64,000 nucleotides of DNA from Paragonimus westermani (GCA_008508345.1 QNGE01000297.1:51249-115248), one strand, 5' to 3'; counted from the stretch's first letter, positions 44,008 through 56,102 are shown. A program made the numbers and translations. Notes: generated by a model not told the origin, from the sequence alone.

Positions 44008-47000
44008 CTGCTAAGGTCGGCTTCGGAGAACATGTTGAAAAGTGTTCAGGTTTTTTTGCATTTTTGATGTTATGTATATTACAAAGAGAGATTTTTCCCG
44101 AACTCGACGAGAACAGCATGTATGCCAATCACAGATTATCATGTAATTTAATAAAATACGTCTGCTGGTGCAATAAAACAAATTAATGACAATCCACCTA
44201 AGTTTGCTCTGCGCATAGCGTGCATTCTACGAACTCCATATCATCAGCTAGACTTATCGTCTCATTCCTGTAGTCCAGTTACCGTCGTGGCCTGTCAAAC
44301 GGCCGTTTCATTACTTAGATAAATGAGCAAATTGGTGCTCATAATCACACAACCTTAAAACAATAACATCTAAAATTTCCAAATAGACAAGCACATCGGC
44401 TGTCAATGGTTGCTACATCCAACAGCGTTCGTTGCTATCTCATTCGACGTTTTTTTTTACATAATTAACGGGTCCCCGTTTCCCACCAGTTACAAGCTTC
44501 CTGGTAGTCATCGAGATGACGTAGGTGTTTACAACCATTTCGCTTTCGCAATCAAGTTAGCATCTGGAATGTTAGATGGGTTTATGAGCATATCAGTCAA
44601 GAAGGCAAAGAGATCTTACATTCCGGCTTAAGTCGTATTACAGTCCGTGCAGGATGAAGATTGGAATTTTCGTTCTCTTAAATTTACCGAATCATTCTTG
44701 TGATACGCGGCATCATTTGCAATCTTAATGCACTGCTAAATTCCAGATTCATTTTTCCTACCAACTGAGCAAACGGAATGTCTCTGAACAGTTAGAAGAA
44801 GATACATATCGGTCACTGATCCACAAAAATGGTTGTATACCCTTGCTCCCAGCTATGTAGTTTCATTTGTCGTCCATAACACAATGGCTGTGCGAACATT
44901 GAGTTCGGGCCCCCAGCTGAGCACAAACGCACACCTTAATGCATTGTAACCTAAAAGTCATATTAATTGGTCGTGTCGTTTTGATAAAACTGCTAGTCGT
45001 CCCTTTCGCCTCACCTTCGTGATGTCCTTCATCCCTCCCAGTTGCCGCATAGCAACACCTACTCATCTTTGAATTTTTATGATTATTTTCCACTTGTTTG
45101 GCTACATCACTAAAATACGTATTCTCTCAAAACCTATTAGTAGCGTTGGGTAAGTAGAACAAATATGAAATGAAGCGCTATTCAGATGAGGTCGATGTAA
45201 CATTTGGATCACTGCTCTCCCAATCAAATGGCATTCAAATAGCAAGCACAGTGTTGTCCAGGCGGTGATCCACCCTTAAATTTCAAAGCGTCTAATGCTC
45301 ATCTGACCAGCTAAAGTTAGGCCGACACATTGACCTTGCGACGTCCTTGAGACCAAGAGTGGTCTTTTTTGCATACTTTTGTGCATAATTTTCTACAAAG
45401 GCTTTTCAAATCAGTTTCGACCCATAAAGTTCTGACAGTATTAATCTTTTTGTTGACTAAACAGCCGATAAAGTATAAGGTGTCTGTATAGGTTAGTCGC
45501 TGGTTGATGCTTCAGTATCATATTGAAACCGCTGTATAGCGCTGTAGCTCAGTGCATGAAAAAACGTCACATGACTTTACTGTTGTATACTGAGAATAAA
45601 CTCACTACCTATAGTTCAGCGCCGGCTTATGCTTTCGTAATACAGTGTCTTCGCTACTGTGTTAGCAGTCAGAAAAACGTACTGGTCACCAGTAGGATTC
45701 ACGCTCTGGGCAACCTGAAGGTTATGCTTACTACGTCCTGTATCGCGTTACAGTAAGCACACCAGTGTCTTGTCGAGAAGCAGCAGCTCGTAACTCTCTC
45801 GTTACTGCGATACAGGGGCGATTAAAATAGAAAACTAGAGATGGATAGCCAAAAGAAAATGCTTTAAGAAGATCTTGACCGTTTTCGTTAGTGGCCTGTA
45901 ACATGGCGGAGTCAGTTTGACTCCTCTAAAATGCAAACTGATTCATGTTTGGTGCTGACCGCACACTGACTGTGTTTTGGGAAGCAAGCAGCCAGGTATT
46001 AATTCCAGTGAATGAGGAACAATACGCTTTGGATATGTCCGCATTGCTTCGAAAAACGAAGCTCACATGGCAGATGATACGCCAAAATTTCTTCTGGGGA
46101 CGTTTCAGTCAGCACTGGACTCAGTGACAGAGCTGAATATTCGGGCTCACAGAGTGCACCTTGCAAGAGTAATCCAAGTGATTGGGAAAATGGAACGCTA
46201 CGTTTCAAACTATAGTTTGAAAGTTTATTCAAGTTTTTTCATTGAACTTTGCGCGTTCTATCAACAGGCCTTGAACTATCCTATCGTCACTTCCAGAATG
46301 TCACACCAACTTCATATCCCATGCTAAGTATGCAGTAAACTCTTCAAGATCACCACCAAAATTTTCGATACAAGACCAAGTACCTGAAATGCAAGTGTTA
46401 TTAATTCGCGATGGGTACACCCGTTCGAACTCTTCATGACATGGTGGTCAATAGAAGAGTGTAAACTTTCTGTAATATTATGATTACTTTCTAATTTTAT
46501 TCTAAGTTTGCCTCGAATTTGTTGGCTTAATATGGTTATCTGTGTTGTGTGAAATTTTATAATGTTCTCAGTACTTGTCTGATTGACACATGGAGTGACA
46601 TTCAGTTGGACTGCACGGTTGGAAGCATAGCTAGAAAAAATATACGAATTCAGTGTGTTCGTGTAAAAGATGATTTGTGCAAAATCCAAACCACGCAAAC
46701 ATGTTGTTGATGACCAGATAAAACCTTTCCCCGACCGTTGTGAAATTGTTGTGAAATTGCAACGCCAGGTGACATATATTTGGAAAACAGGTGAACTTGC
46801 AGCAGACAGGTTTACACCGGGAAGATAAATAGCGCGGCTCTCTCGAAGAACTACGGAACGCGGGCGGCATGGAACGTGACAGGTCTTAGAACATATGATG
46901 TGACATGACAAGTTGTTGACGTCGGTAATTTGGGTCAACTGCTACTAAAACGAAAACCGGAGAGGAACATACTTCCCATCTGCACTCTGTAAAAATGATG

Positions 47001-48755
47001 TAGGTTTAGGAGGCATGGGGACAAAATGAGACAATTATCCGCACCGTTAACAAAAAGATGGAAACTACCTATTCATACAGGATCAGGGCACCGAAAGAAT
47101 TATGATTAACTGATGCTTAATGCTGTTCTGGAGTATTTCTGATGTTTCTGCGTGCAATACCTTTGACCTTTGGATTGGTAAGAAACTACACAAGAAGTTG
47201 CTATTTTTTCAAGTGTTGAGGAGCACAATTTGGAAGAAGATGGATCTTATGGTGCCTTGTTCTTCTGCAACTTTGGTCATTTATCTTGCCACACTGTGTG
47301 TGGCTTGTGAACAGATGTCTGGATCTTCCATCAGGACCAAGGTCTTACATAAGTGAAACAGGTTACATCTCTGGGAACGTTATGCACATACTTGGATGCT
47401 TTTTCGAGTCTCCAGCCAGCGTAGATATCCGCAGTTTAAAGTGATGCATAATCTCAAGCACCTGCGCTGGTAAGTCAGTGCCCGTGCTTGTTTTGGTGTT
47501 CGGGTGTCCACGTCTATCTTATGCTTCTTTTACCCTATACTGACCTCAGACCGCCCAATTCTATTCCACATTCTAATGAACTACTTCTGGAAGAAACAGT
47601 TCCATATATCTGTATGTATATCCCTCAATGTTTACCCCATATTCGTTTAATGCCGTTTGGCACAAAGTCAGATGCACGTAAGCTTTGTAAGATTTTTTAT
47701 CCCTACATCTGCAGTGAACTACGCTCAATTCCTCACTGTGAAAGTGACTACCATGATTGTCCTACCAGGATAAGATCGTGTCACAATAGAACGGTTAGGC
47801 ATTACACTCATTGCTACTTGTTCGATAAATCAGTTCTGACAGTATATTTACCATTTGCAACATGTGCAATGCCTGATTACTGATAAGACTTCCACTCCGG
47901 TGAACAACTTCAGACACGATAATCACGTGAAATGATGGACGTACAGGTTCCTTTGTATCTGACTCTACACTGATCCTGTTTTATGAGGCGGTTTTGGCTT
48001 TGGATATACATGAAAAACTTGCCACCGCGTTATCCTACAGGAAAACCAGTTTAACTTCACCAGTCCGGTTTCGTTTTCTAAGTGACTGGAGTTTATTTTC
48101 AGTTGAGCTTTTATTTATGCAGTCCACACACTGCCCAATTCCTAACACGATTGGGACGTGTTCGCTGCGCAAGGTCGGTTGGTATCTAGACATCGACCGC
48201 CAGTGCATTAGTAATTGACCTATTTTCTGCTAGGGGTGTAACTGACCTCCATTGGTTGATCGGCTTACTCTGACGATGTCGTGTAGCTAACCTGATTTCA
48301 CGTCATATTTTTCAAGTCAACAACCTAAGCCAAAAGTGTGTCACTACATCAATGATCAGAATAACATGTGGTGGTCTTCCGTGTTCATTCTTGAAGGAAG
48401 CTAACATGTCCATGACATATCAGGTTTCAACGGGAGGAGGGAGACCAAACTGTAATTCGTTCCTGACTCTGTTAATCCGAAATTACAGACAGTCTGACAA
48501 TTCGCATGTGTAAGCAAAACAGCGTACTAGCACATTGAAATAGTGTACGGACACAACCGACACACACACGTAGGGGGAAGGAGAGAGCGAGAATCAGAAA
48601 GACGACTGTGACAAAATCAGGTTCACACATACATACAGATAGGTAGGAACAAAGATAAACGAGCACACAGGCCGGCATCTCTCGTGGCTCGTAGGAATGT
48701 GTTAGATGAGTAACTATGATCTCCGACTACATTTCTTGTTCCAACCAAGCAGGGC
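44008..48755. other. No recognisable gene; long chance-length frames and one palindrome
   Basis: Open frames 46324-46938 (-, 204 codons) and 47488-47883 (+, 131 codons from a TTG, cysteine-rich with PYICMYIPQC and PYICSELRS) are the longest. Neither matches a family I recognise, and neither has convincing splice signals at its ends. Part of the first resembles the frame at 22876-23391 (RSVVLRE..AI.LPG), so it is probably repeat-derived. TTTCAAACTATAGTTTGAAA at 46203-46222 is a perfect 20-base palindrome. A TAGCTCAGTG word near 45546 was examined as tRNA-like and rejected. Confidence 0.35.
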
Positions 48756-49240
48756 TTTTAGGTAGTTTGATTGAGTCAGCATTGACCATGGGGTTGGTCC
48801 GTTTATTCCAGAGTGTTGACACTCCAACCGAGAAGTTTTGTGTGATACACAATAGCACCTCGCCCATCTGAATATCATGCCCAATTAAATGCTTCGTTAA
48901 CTACACATTCCTGTTCAACGGGAGGATGCGTGTTGCTGTGTGGCCAACCCGGTGTATAAGTTAATGGGCTCTAATTAAGATTCCTGTCAGTTGTATGTGG
49001 TCCACGGAAAACTGGTCCGGTGCTGTTAGACTTTTTGGATAGGTGGACGCTTTGATGCCCATGACCATCCTAGTAGCCCGTCCATGAAAAGTATTACTAA
49101 GAGACACAAGTGACAAGCCTTTGTTTCACTATATTCATTGGAGTCAGACATTTTGGAGGCACCTATAGGATACGGTCAACCAAATATTGTCCTTAAAAGT
49201 TTTAGTGTTATTTGCGGTTTCACTGCCGTAGTGTAAGATT
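48756..49240 (-). mobile_element. CR1-type LINE, C-terminal end, decayed
   Basis: The minus strand reads, in one mostly open frame, HGRATRMVMGIKASTYPKSL (about 49028-49087), then GHTATRILPLNRNV, then FSVGVSTLWNKRTNPMVNAD (about 48786-48845) and SIKLPKSPAWLEQEM. This is the R-A-T-R-M-V...Y-x-x-R-L...F-S-x-R-V-x-x-x-W-N-x-L-P...V-V-x-A-x-S-x-x-x-F-K tail of CR1/jockey-type RT proteins. Stops interrupt it. The RT core is missing; 49240-49450 may contain more of it in unreadable form. It is a third CR1-type piece, distinct in sequence from those at 14-15.2 kb. Confidence 0.7.
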
Positions 49241-49459
49241 TTTAGATGGACCTATACAATCCGTCGCTAATGTTCGCAAACCTCAACCACATTCGGAGAC
49301 CTTTAGATTGTGACCACGTGATGAGCAGTCATAAAGGTTTTGATGACGGACTTGCTGTCCCTCGGGTAATTCACAGAGGTGAAACGAATGTTGAGATGGA
49401 AAAGTCAAAATTCAGCAAACCGCCTTTTTCTTGTTGTTTACGGAATACGGTACTTTGAA

Positions 49460-50366
49460 AGACGTTAGCCGCCCAGATGAAAACTATCGTGCTAACGTCC
49501 TCCACGTTTGGGTCACACTTGCTGATTAACATAAACGGAGAGGTAGCGGTCTGTTACGCACACTGTGTGTAAATCCAAACACCCCAAATTCAAGGTAAGT
49601 ATGCGTTCACCATCCACACTTCCAGATATATATACTGAAAGTGATTTTACTTAATAATTCTCGTTGCACCGTGCCCCTAAGTGTGCGCCCCCCTTGGCAC
49701 AATATCCTACTAGACAGGTCGCATACACCAATCTACATGCAAAACGATTTTGGTCATATCCTTGTCTTTATTTAGTAGCAAAGTCCAGACGAACGTTAAC
49801 TGGCCATTGCCACCGCTAACGGCCTTAGATCGGTTGAATCATCTTTTGGCAGCTTTGATTTCGCCCACTGCCTCTCGATTGTCCCTCCTGCTGGCCTGAT
49901 TGCGCGTGGGCAGTGTTGTGAACAGCTGCTCCACACAGCGGGACGCTTATCGCAGAAGGATGGATTGGGAGACCAGACCACCCGTTTGCCAACGCGTTCG
50001 TAGCATGCGTAGCGGTGTGCACCGCACCGATGCGCTATCGATTTATTATCTAGCCGGCCACTCGGTTGGCTGTTGGTATGATGCACCGTATGCACGCACG
50101 CACCAATAAGCGAGACTCACGTGTGTATGCATGCACGCTGTTGCACGCGTGCGTTCTCGCGTGTGCATCGTGCTATCGTGTGGGTGTGAAAATGGGCCTA
50201 TGTAATAAGCAACCCGGCACAAGAGGGCACCAACATCGGTAATCAACCTGACGTGCCCTGCAAGGCCACATCCTTTGAAACCATAGCCTGCGCTTGCCTA
50301 GATTACATCAACCGGATTGCGCAAGAGCGACGATTGCCCCGTTAATCGGAACTAGCCCTAGGCATA
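49460..50366 (+). promoter_or_regulatory. CG-richer upstream region of a candidate host gene
   Basis: From about 49800 the sequence becomes visibly richer in G+C and in CG dinucleotides than its surroundings. At 50085-50175 it alternates purine and pyrimidine (CACGCACGCAC, GTGTGTATGCATGCACG, GCGTGTGCATCGTGC). It leads into the coding exon at 50367. A promoter and 5' untranslated region is inferred from position and composition; no TATA element was identified. Confidence 0.35.
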
Positions 50367-50487
50367 ATGCGCAATTCGCGTGCCGCCGCGTTTGCGCTTC
50401 GAATACGGTGGTCATTTAGTCTCATCTGGTTACTCTGCCTTTCTGTGACCTGTGCAACCAATCAGACATGGAACTTTGATCTAAAAG
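50367..50487 (+). CDS. Candidate first exon of a secreted or membrane protein
   Basis: An ATG at 50367 is the first Met after an in-frame TAA upstream and opens 40 codons plus one base, ending at CTAAAAG|GTGAGT, a strong splice donor at 50488. The peptide starts with a basic n-region (MRNSRAAAFALRIR), has a hydrophobic core (WSFSLIWLLCLSV, residues 15-27) and small residues suited to signal-peptidase cleavage (TCA, 28-30). NQT at 32-34 follows, a potential N-glycosylation site. This is the classic look of a signal-peptide exon spliced in phase 1. The downstream exon was not found in the window, which fits long fluke introns. Reading past the donor as one frame to 50588 loses the protein-like character. 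The protein identity is unknown. Confidence 0.6.
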
Positions 50488-51672
50488 GTGAGTCCGAAAG
50501 ACCGCTTTTTTTTCGTCCACCTTGTAAAGGTTGGAGCATCACGAAAATTTTAAGTTTGTCCGTGACGCGGTTTCCGCATAAGTCTTGAACTCTAGTCCCG
50601 TGGTTCACACTTGACATTCTGTCCAACCTTGGTGGACTAGAATGGTTAAAGATTTTCTCCAACACGAGATTGGTAAAAAGTGAGCGCATGTTTTTAATCA
50701 GACAGTTCGTTATTATACCTAACCAACTGGCTCGGGTATAGTCAACTACATTTGCGCCGTTGGCTTACAAGCTGTTCAGTAAACTTTTGGGGATTCATGC
50801 AGTGAACCATAGTATTCCTAAGTCAGTGTAAGAAATTTATCAACTATGCTAACCAAATCTGGGTACTATTGACCACCTGAATTGTTGTCATCACCTCATC
50901 ACCCACCATTGTGCACTGATTTGTGTCATGTTTCAAACGGTCAGTTCTGTTTTAAAACCAGATGTAGTAGATTCCACTGTTCAACCTATCGGCCTATTTC
51001 TTGAAATGTTGGCTGGTTCACAACCTTTCAACAGTCCGCGCTTGATGAGTTGACTTAGATGATCTCTGCCCGGTGTTGCAGATACGCGATCGTTGTCTGT
51101 CCGTTGGGGACACTGTATTAGGCCACCTTCTTGGAGATTTTTGTCTGGTTGTTGAATTTCAAAATACGTCCACCGCTTGATTCCCATGATAAGTATATTG
51201 GTAAACTTTCCCAACGTTACGCTTCGAAATTAGTAGATTGTTGAAGCACACCTTTCACATTTGGCACACTCTTCTGTCGACTTGGCTCAATGAAAAACAC
51301 TTTATTGGGCCCAAGTTTTACTCATATTTGTGGTCGTTTGTAATAAGCGCCGCAATCAGAGAAGAGCACTGATTTCCGGTTGTCTGTCACCTTTACGGTT
51401 ATCGTGGCTCCACTTGACGACACTCATCTTATTTCGGACAAAACAGTAGTACCTACATTGGTGTATTGGTAAAGAAACTTCGTCTGAACTGAAAGCCAAA
51501 TGAAACATGTTTAAGTGTGTTTGCCACATCAGTAAATATTCCAGGAATTGGTTGATGTAAGTCTAACGCAGTTCAAATTTGTCCATGGTCTACGCCTTTC
51601 AAAAGAGGCAGTAGATTTCAAAAGATTTAGAATTCGTTCCTGGTAAAACTCGTCAGCGGTGCACAGACTTAC
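50488..51672. other. Probable intron; no other feature recognised
   Basis: Begins with GTGAGT of the candidate first exon. Minus-strand frames (50462-50689, 50981-51214) match nothing recognised. Confidence 0.35.
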
Positions 51673-51755
51673 CAATAAACTCCGAGCTGCGTGCTGATCA
51701 GACAACCGGTCGTTCTGAATGTATGTACATCGAACGTGCTCCAACATGAACGAAC
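51673..51755 (-). CDS. Possible internal coding exon
   Basis: On the minus strand a pyrimidine-rich stretch ending TCCACATTCCAG precedes 51755, and TTATTG|GTAAGT follows at 51673/51672. Both are good splice-site matches around an 83-base interval. The interval is open in one frame, reading LEHVRCTYIQNDRLSDQHAA in its centre and ending at a codon boundary; at least one other frame is closed. No domain is recognised. It lies on the opposite strand to the candidate first exon at 50367, so it would belong to another gene. Two splice-like sites at this spacing could arise by chance. Confidence 0.3.
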
Positions 51756-52590
51756 CTGGAATGTGGAGCTGGTTGAGAAAACCACCTGAATTTAAAAACT
51801 ATGGTCAGTTGCGAATGATATTCGATTTGTAATCTTGCGTTGTAAATACGGGCTGACCGCTCAACGACACGGACACCGATGCCGTTCCCAGTGGTCGAGG
51901 ATTACTGGTTCCGGCTTATTCCAATCCAGGTTTTGGCAGCGTGACATAAAGAAGCTTAGTTATTGCATTCAATGAAGCACACTCGTTGTGCCATAAGGGT
52001 GAACGCCCAGTTCACTGGTTACGTGTGTGTTACATTCATACTGTGTGTGTTTCACGCGGGCGTGGAGAGACGTGTTTGTGCAGGGTAGGTCGATCTTGTT
52101 TTCAACACCGTTAAACGAACCCAAGTGGCAAAGGTATTCGGTAGGTTTTGGGCTAGCTGATGCGAGAGCACTACATCATCAAGTACGTCTCCGGGCTTGA
52201 GATTGGGGAGCAAGCTTGCTCAGTGAACAGACACTGGTTAACAAAACGCTGTAATACCACGCGATCTCCACAGAAGCCTGACTGTCAACCCCGTTACGAG
52301 TACCCTCAGTTTAAACTTGTTAACCTGTCATAAGAGGAATGTAGTTGCCTAGAAAGATTGCAATCCAAACGCTGCACACAGGCTTTCTCCTAATTATTAG
52401 CAACGATGAAGGTGATCGATGTGTGTCCACTGTTGGTTCGAGCCAGGCCGCGTGGTTTCTTTCAGGGTTTATATGTGAACGTGCGTTTGGCCATGCTGCC
52501 TACACCGCACGACTGAAACGTATAAAGTAGCCAGCCTAAGAGTAATTCAAACGGGGCGGAAGTGGACGCGTATGTATACTGTGTTGATCC
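51756..52590. other. No recognisable feature
   Basis: Frame 52345-52530 (+) is unrecognised. Confidence 0.35.
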
Positions 52591-52592
52591 TT

Positions 52593-52702
52593 CGATTGAT
52601 AGACAGTCTCCTGAGTACAAGTTGTTGGGAGCCATAGGCCATGGTTCGAACCCTTCTTAACAGGCAATACTTATGAGTTAGTTAGCCTGCACCGGACACG
52701 CA
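52593..52702 (+). repeat. tRNA-derived SINE candidate with hammerhead-like block
   Basis: ATGGTTCGAACCCTT (52641-52655) contains an exact B-box core. CGATTGATAGAC (52593-52604) and CTCCTGAG could be the D arm and anticodon region. Sixteen bases after the B box comes CTTATGAGT, an interval, then GGACACGCAC (52670-52702). This resembles CTGATGAGT...GGACGAAAC of hammerhead-bearing SINEs with core changes. The same order and similar spacing recur at 11.6-12.0 kb. Confidence 0.4.
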
Positions 52703-54451
52703 CTGGCTAAGACATCACGTTACGATGTGATACATAAATTTTGGAGCGGCAGGTTTACTTTAATCGTTCGTTTGAAGACGAAGTGTACACAATCAATTGC
52801 TGCAGCGACTGAAGGCTCCAAGTTGACCGGGGCGCATAAACCAGCTGCTCACCCTCGAAGTCATCGATGTTGACGTCGAGGTTCATTGATGCCCTGTTTT
52901 AGTAAACGTTGAACGGCCCTGCTTTCGTGATAATTAGGTTTACGGGTTCATAATCTCGAACGATTGTCTGGTGAAATTAGTGTCGAAGTTATGGGAGGGA
53001 AATTTTTCAGTTGCTTTCGGTGTCCTGTTAAGTAAGGTTGGACCTATAACCATTACGTCATCAGACTTTGTACCATTCTATGACGGTGTAGACTGGGTCG
53101 CGCATGTACTAGACACGGTTAGGCTTCAAGTCTAGTGTAACAAAGAGCGGCCAAATTGACCGGAATTTAAACGTGTTGCCAGTTAATTGATAGGCAGTCG
53201 CTTTTGACGAACTGTCTCACATTCTAAGGGCACATCAGGCTTCGCACTTTTGTAATTCGGAACTTTAAAAGTCAGTCACAAAGTGTTTTTTGTCAAGTTA
53301 TGATGCAGTCGATTTTCCAAGGTCAAACTCCTAAAGCTTAGGTTATCACTAATAGCCGGGAAACATGTTTGAGTAAGACAGCCTAGGTTATCGAACCATT
53401 AACCGCGTCTGTATTCCTTAACATATCGCGATTGTTTATCTCAGAGGCACGCGGCTTGTATATAATTTCACTCGTTTGTTTTTTATGACTTCGGAACGTG
53501 GGGATTTAGCAGTCAAGTAAACAGTAAGGTATTCATTTTTGAGGTGGTGAGTGCAGATTAACATCTTAAGAAATAAAGTGAGTGGTCACCCAGTCGGTGT
53601 AGCAAAGGGTAAACCTAAAGTCACGTGTACGGAGAACTTTAATCACATGATACCAAAGGATGACAGAAACATCTATGCTGCTGATCAATACCCGAAGTGG
53701 TTTCATTTACTCTCACGGCGAGCATTCCTATGGGTTGACTATGTGAACTTACAGTTGAGAGTCATTTTGGAAAGTATTTACGGTGTTCTCACGCTGTTGC
53801 TCAGCCATAAAATCATCTGGATACTCTCAATACTTCATTGGGGGCAATTGGATGTCAGAACTCGCTGGAACAACTGGACAAGGTTGGTTGGCAGCATCCG
53901 AATCGGGTTAGTCTGTCGCACTGACCGAAACCATAGGACGCCTGCCCGTAGCCATTACCACAAGTGGCTTGCACTGGACCACTTACCGTTTCACCCCCAC
54001 ACCACATACCCAATGTCAACCAGAAGGAATAAGACCGGTAGGTGTGTGTCCAGCCGGCCAATGCTGGTTAGCCAATTGGCTGGTTAACACGAAAAGGAAA
54101 CCCTTATTTATCGGAGAATAAACAGAGAAAGAGAGAGAGAGACCGTAACGACAAGGTCTAAACTGAGAAGAAAGATATGTGAAATGTAATACAATAAGCA
54201 TTTCAGTACAAGAGTGCACGCTAGTGCATTCTAGAGAAGATGAGGATAAAACAAAATTCAGATTGGACTACGACAAGAACAGAAAAACCGTACATTATGC
54301 AATACATCAACAAAGCTGAAGAAAAGAATGGGTGGAAGACCGCAGACACCCAAGTTTCTGAAATAAAGGAGAGGATTAGTTGCCATACAACCATGGTCTT
54401 GACCGACGCAATCATCAACAGTAAAAGAATGGATATACTGATATAACCTAC
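52703..54451. other. No recognisable gene; GA microsatellite and palindrome
   Basis: Open frame 53551-54087 (+, 178 codons from a GTG) matches nothing recognised and is of chance length. AGCCAATTGGCT near 54070-54081 is a 12-base palindrome. A GA-rich microsatellite lies at 54124-54142. Confidence 0.35.
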
Positions 54452-54692
54452 CTAAGCCTTACGTACTTGTCGTCTCTTCGCCGACGGTGCACTATGAGTA
54501 CGTTGGTGGCCTACTAATCGCAAACGGCTAGCGAATTTGCGACCACACACATCACAACGCCATATGGTCACGTCACCACGACCTGTGGTACCGATGATTC
54601 CCTTGCGTACAGCGCGATTTCGTTCTCGTCCACCCAATAACTGTTCGCTGAACATGCGGACGCCCCTTCCGAATCGTAGTCATCTAGGCCGT
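54452..54692 (-). CDS. C2H2 zinc-finger frame, possible terminal exon
   Basis: Minus-strand frame ending in TAG at 54452-54454. Upstream it is closed by a TGA near 54693, so any exon would start between there and the ATG at 54655. It encodes IIGTTGRGDVTIWRCDVCG, completing one C2H2 finger with C-x2-C-x12-H-x3-H spacing (CDVCGRKF then LVGHQRTH), followed by a basic tail ending QVRKA. A single well-formed finger with the conserved F and L and a basic tail suggests the C-terminal exon of a zinc-finger protein. Possible acceptor AGs lie shortly upstream but none is compelling; TTGATTTTAG near 54720 is better but the frame is closed from there. Alternative: the C-terminal finger of a LINE protein. 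Confidence 0.4.
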
Positions 54693-54739
54693 ACGGTTCA
54701 ACACGAGGTGTTTCCAACAGCTAAAATCAATGTTACAAT

Positions 54740-56102
54740 GTGAAAGACTTACCACTGGATAACGTAGAACGGATGAGGAATACATTAGGTGAGCGGATGA
54801 TTCAGATTTTAGTGGATGGTCTGAACAACCACACAGCTTATTGATCGTTAAAACAAATGAGATATATAGTGAGTGGCGGGGAAGCTAAGAATCAACGTGT
54901 TCGGTGGTTATGCTTAGCGCTACCACGTCATTCACTTGTGAACACGTCTGACTAACATGCATCAGCGTATTCTTTTCGGACGACTGAAATTTTATGCGGA
55001 CCACTTTCTGATTTGCAAAGTCACCATGTTGATACATGAATATCATTGTCGGATGGTGAAATGACTCTCGGCTAGGCATATATGTTAGTAGCTGTTACAG
55101 CCGCGGCAGACGATGGGCTGACCTGTGTAGCGCATCTTGTCGTACATGCTGTGCAAGTATTAGATGGACGGAATTTCTGTCCACGGTCCTGTCGAGTGCC
55201 GTTCAACCGTTTTGCAAGTGGAATCTTTGCGTTCACTGATAAACGGCTCGTTTGAAGCGCGAACGGGTCTAGTATGTCATGATCCCAGTTCTTGCAAAGA
55301 GACACAAACACATGCTCACTCTCACAGCTAAGGAGGAAGTTTATTCCCTCAATTATAAAAATACTTGGGACAATTTTGTCAAGAATTTTACACCAGTAGA
55401 ATACAGTTCGGCCAAGCCCTTTAGGGTTCTACTTCCGAAACGTTTGCGCATAGTTGGATAACGTCCTCTCTGATTGCCTGAACTCAGGGAACAGTGCTCA
55501 GTTATTTCGGTGACTGGTTGGTGTTGTTCATCACTCGACCGCTCCACGTGGCTTAGTTGATGCCACACTAAACTGCGACTGAAATGAGTGGGCAGTGTTT
55601 ACTGAGCTCGTTCAGCGAGACAGTCGTGAAACACGACTTTTGCCGAATCAAAAATTCTGACTACGGACTCAAATGGGGACCCGACGAAAACAAATGCGGC
55701 AACGACGAACTCTGGTTGAACTAATCTTGCTTTGACAGTACAGCCTGGAACTTTCTCATCTCCAGCTTGGTAACCCTCAGTACCCATGTAGGTGATTACG
55801 TATGGGCCTTACCGACGAAGCTGTTTTTGTCATTTTCACATTTAGTTTGCGTACAGTATGATCATCTTCACTCATGGAACGTTAATAAATCTTCCCAATT
55901 TTCAGCTCATCATGATTTGCCGAGGTGGGATAGTCGACACGGTTACTCTATCCGGAATGATAAATTGTCTTGTCCTTAGTATGATTGATGCTGATATGAG
56001 TCAAAGGAGTGCTTTTAGTTGAATGGTCAAATAGTCGACGTAACCGTTTTTGAAACAGTTCATTCCCTTCAGAAGTTTGAACAAAACTGTTAGAACACGA
56101 AA
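54740..56102. other. No recognisable feature
   Basis: Minus-strand frames 55072-55311 and 55599-55787 (GTEGYQAGDEKVPGCTVKA...) read somewhat protein-like, but have no recognised domain and no clear splice sites. Confidence 0.35.

Noticed and set aside
43746..44186. 146-codon frame starting in the 3' LTR
   Set aside because: It is LTR sequence running into flanking DNA from a GTG; not a gene.
44880..44930. tRNA-like B box GAGTTCGGGCCCC
   Set aside because: The consensus A is changed, and the only A-box-like word is too close upstream.
45539..45626. tRNA gene (GCGCTGTAGCTCAGTG ... CAGCGCC)
   Set aside because: The ends pair and an A-box word is present, but there is no T arm or B box at the required position.
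47488..47883. Cysteine-rich frame as a Frizzled-type domain
   Set aside because: Cysteine spacing does not follow the Frizzled pattern, the frame starts at TTG, and no splice signals support it.
53551..54087. 178-codon plus-strand frame as a gene
   Set aside because: GTG start, no recognised domain, overlaps an equally open minus-strand frame, chance length.
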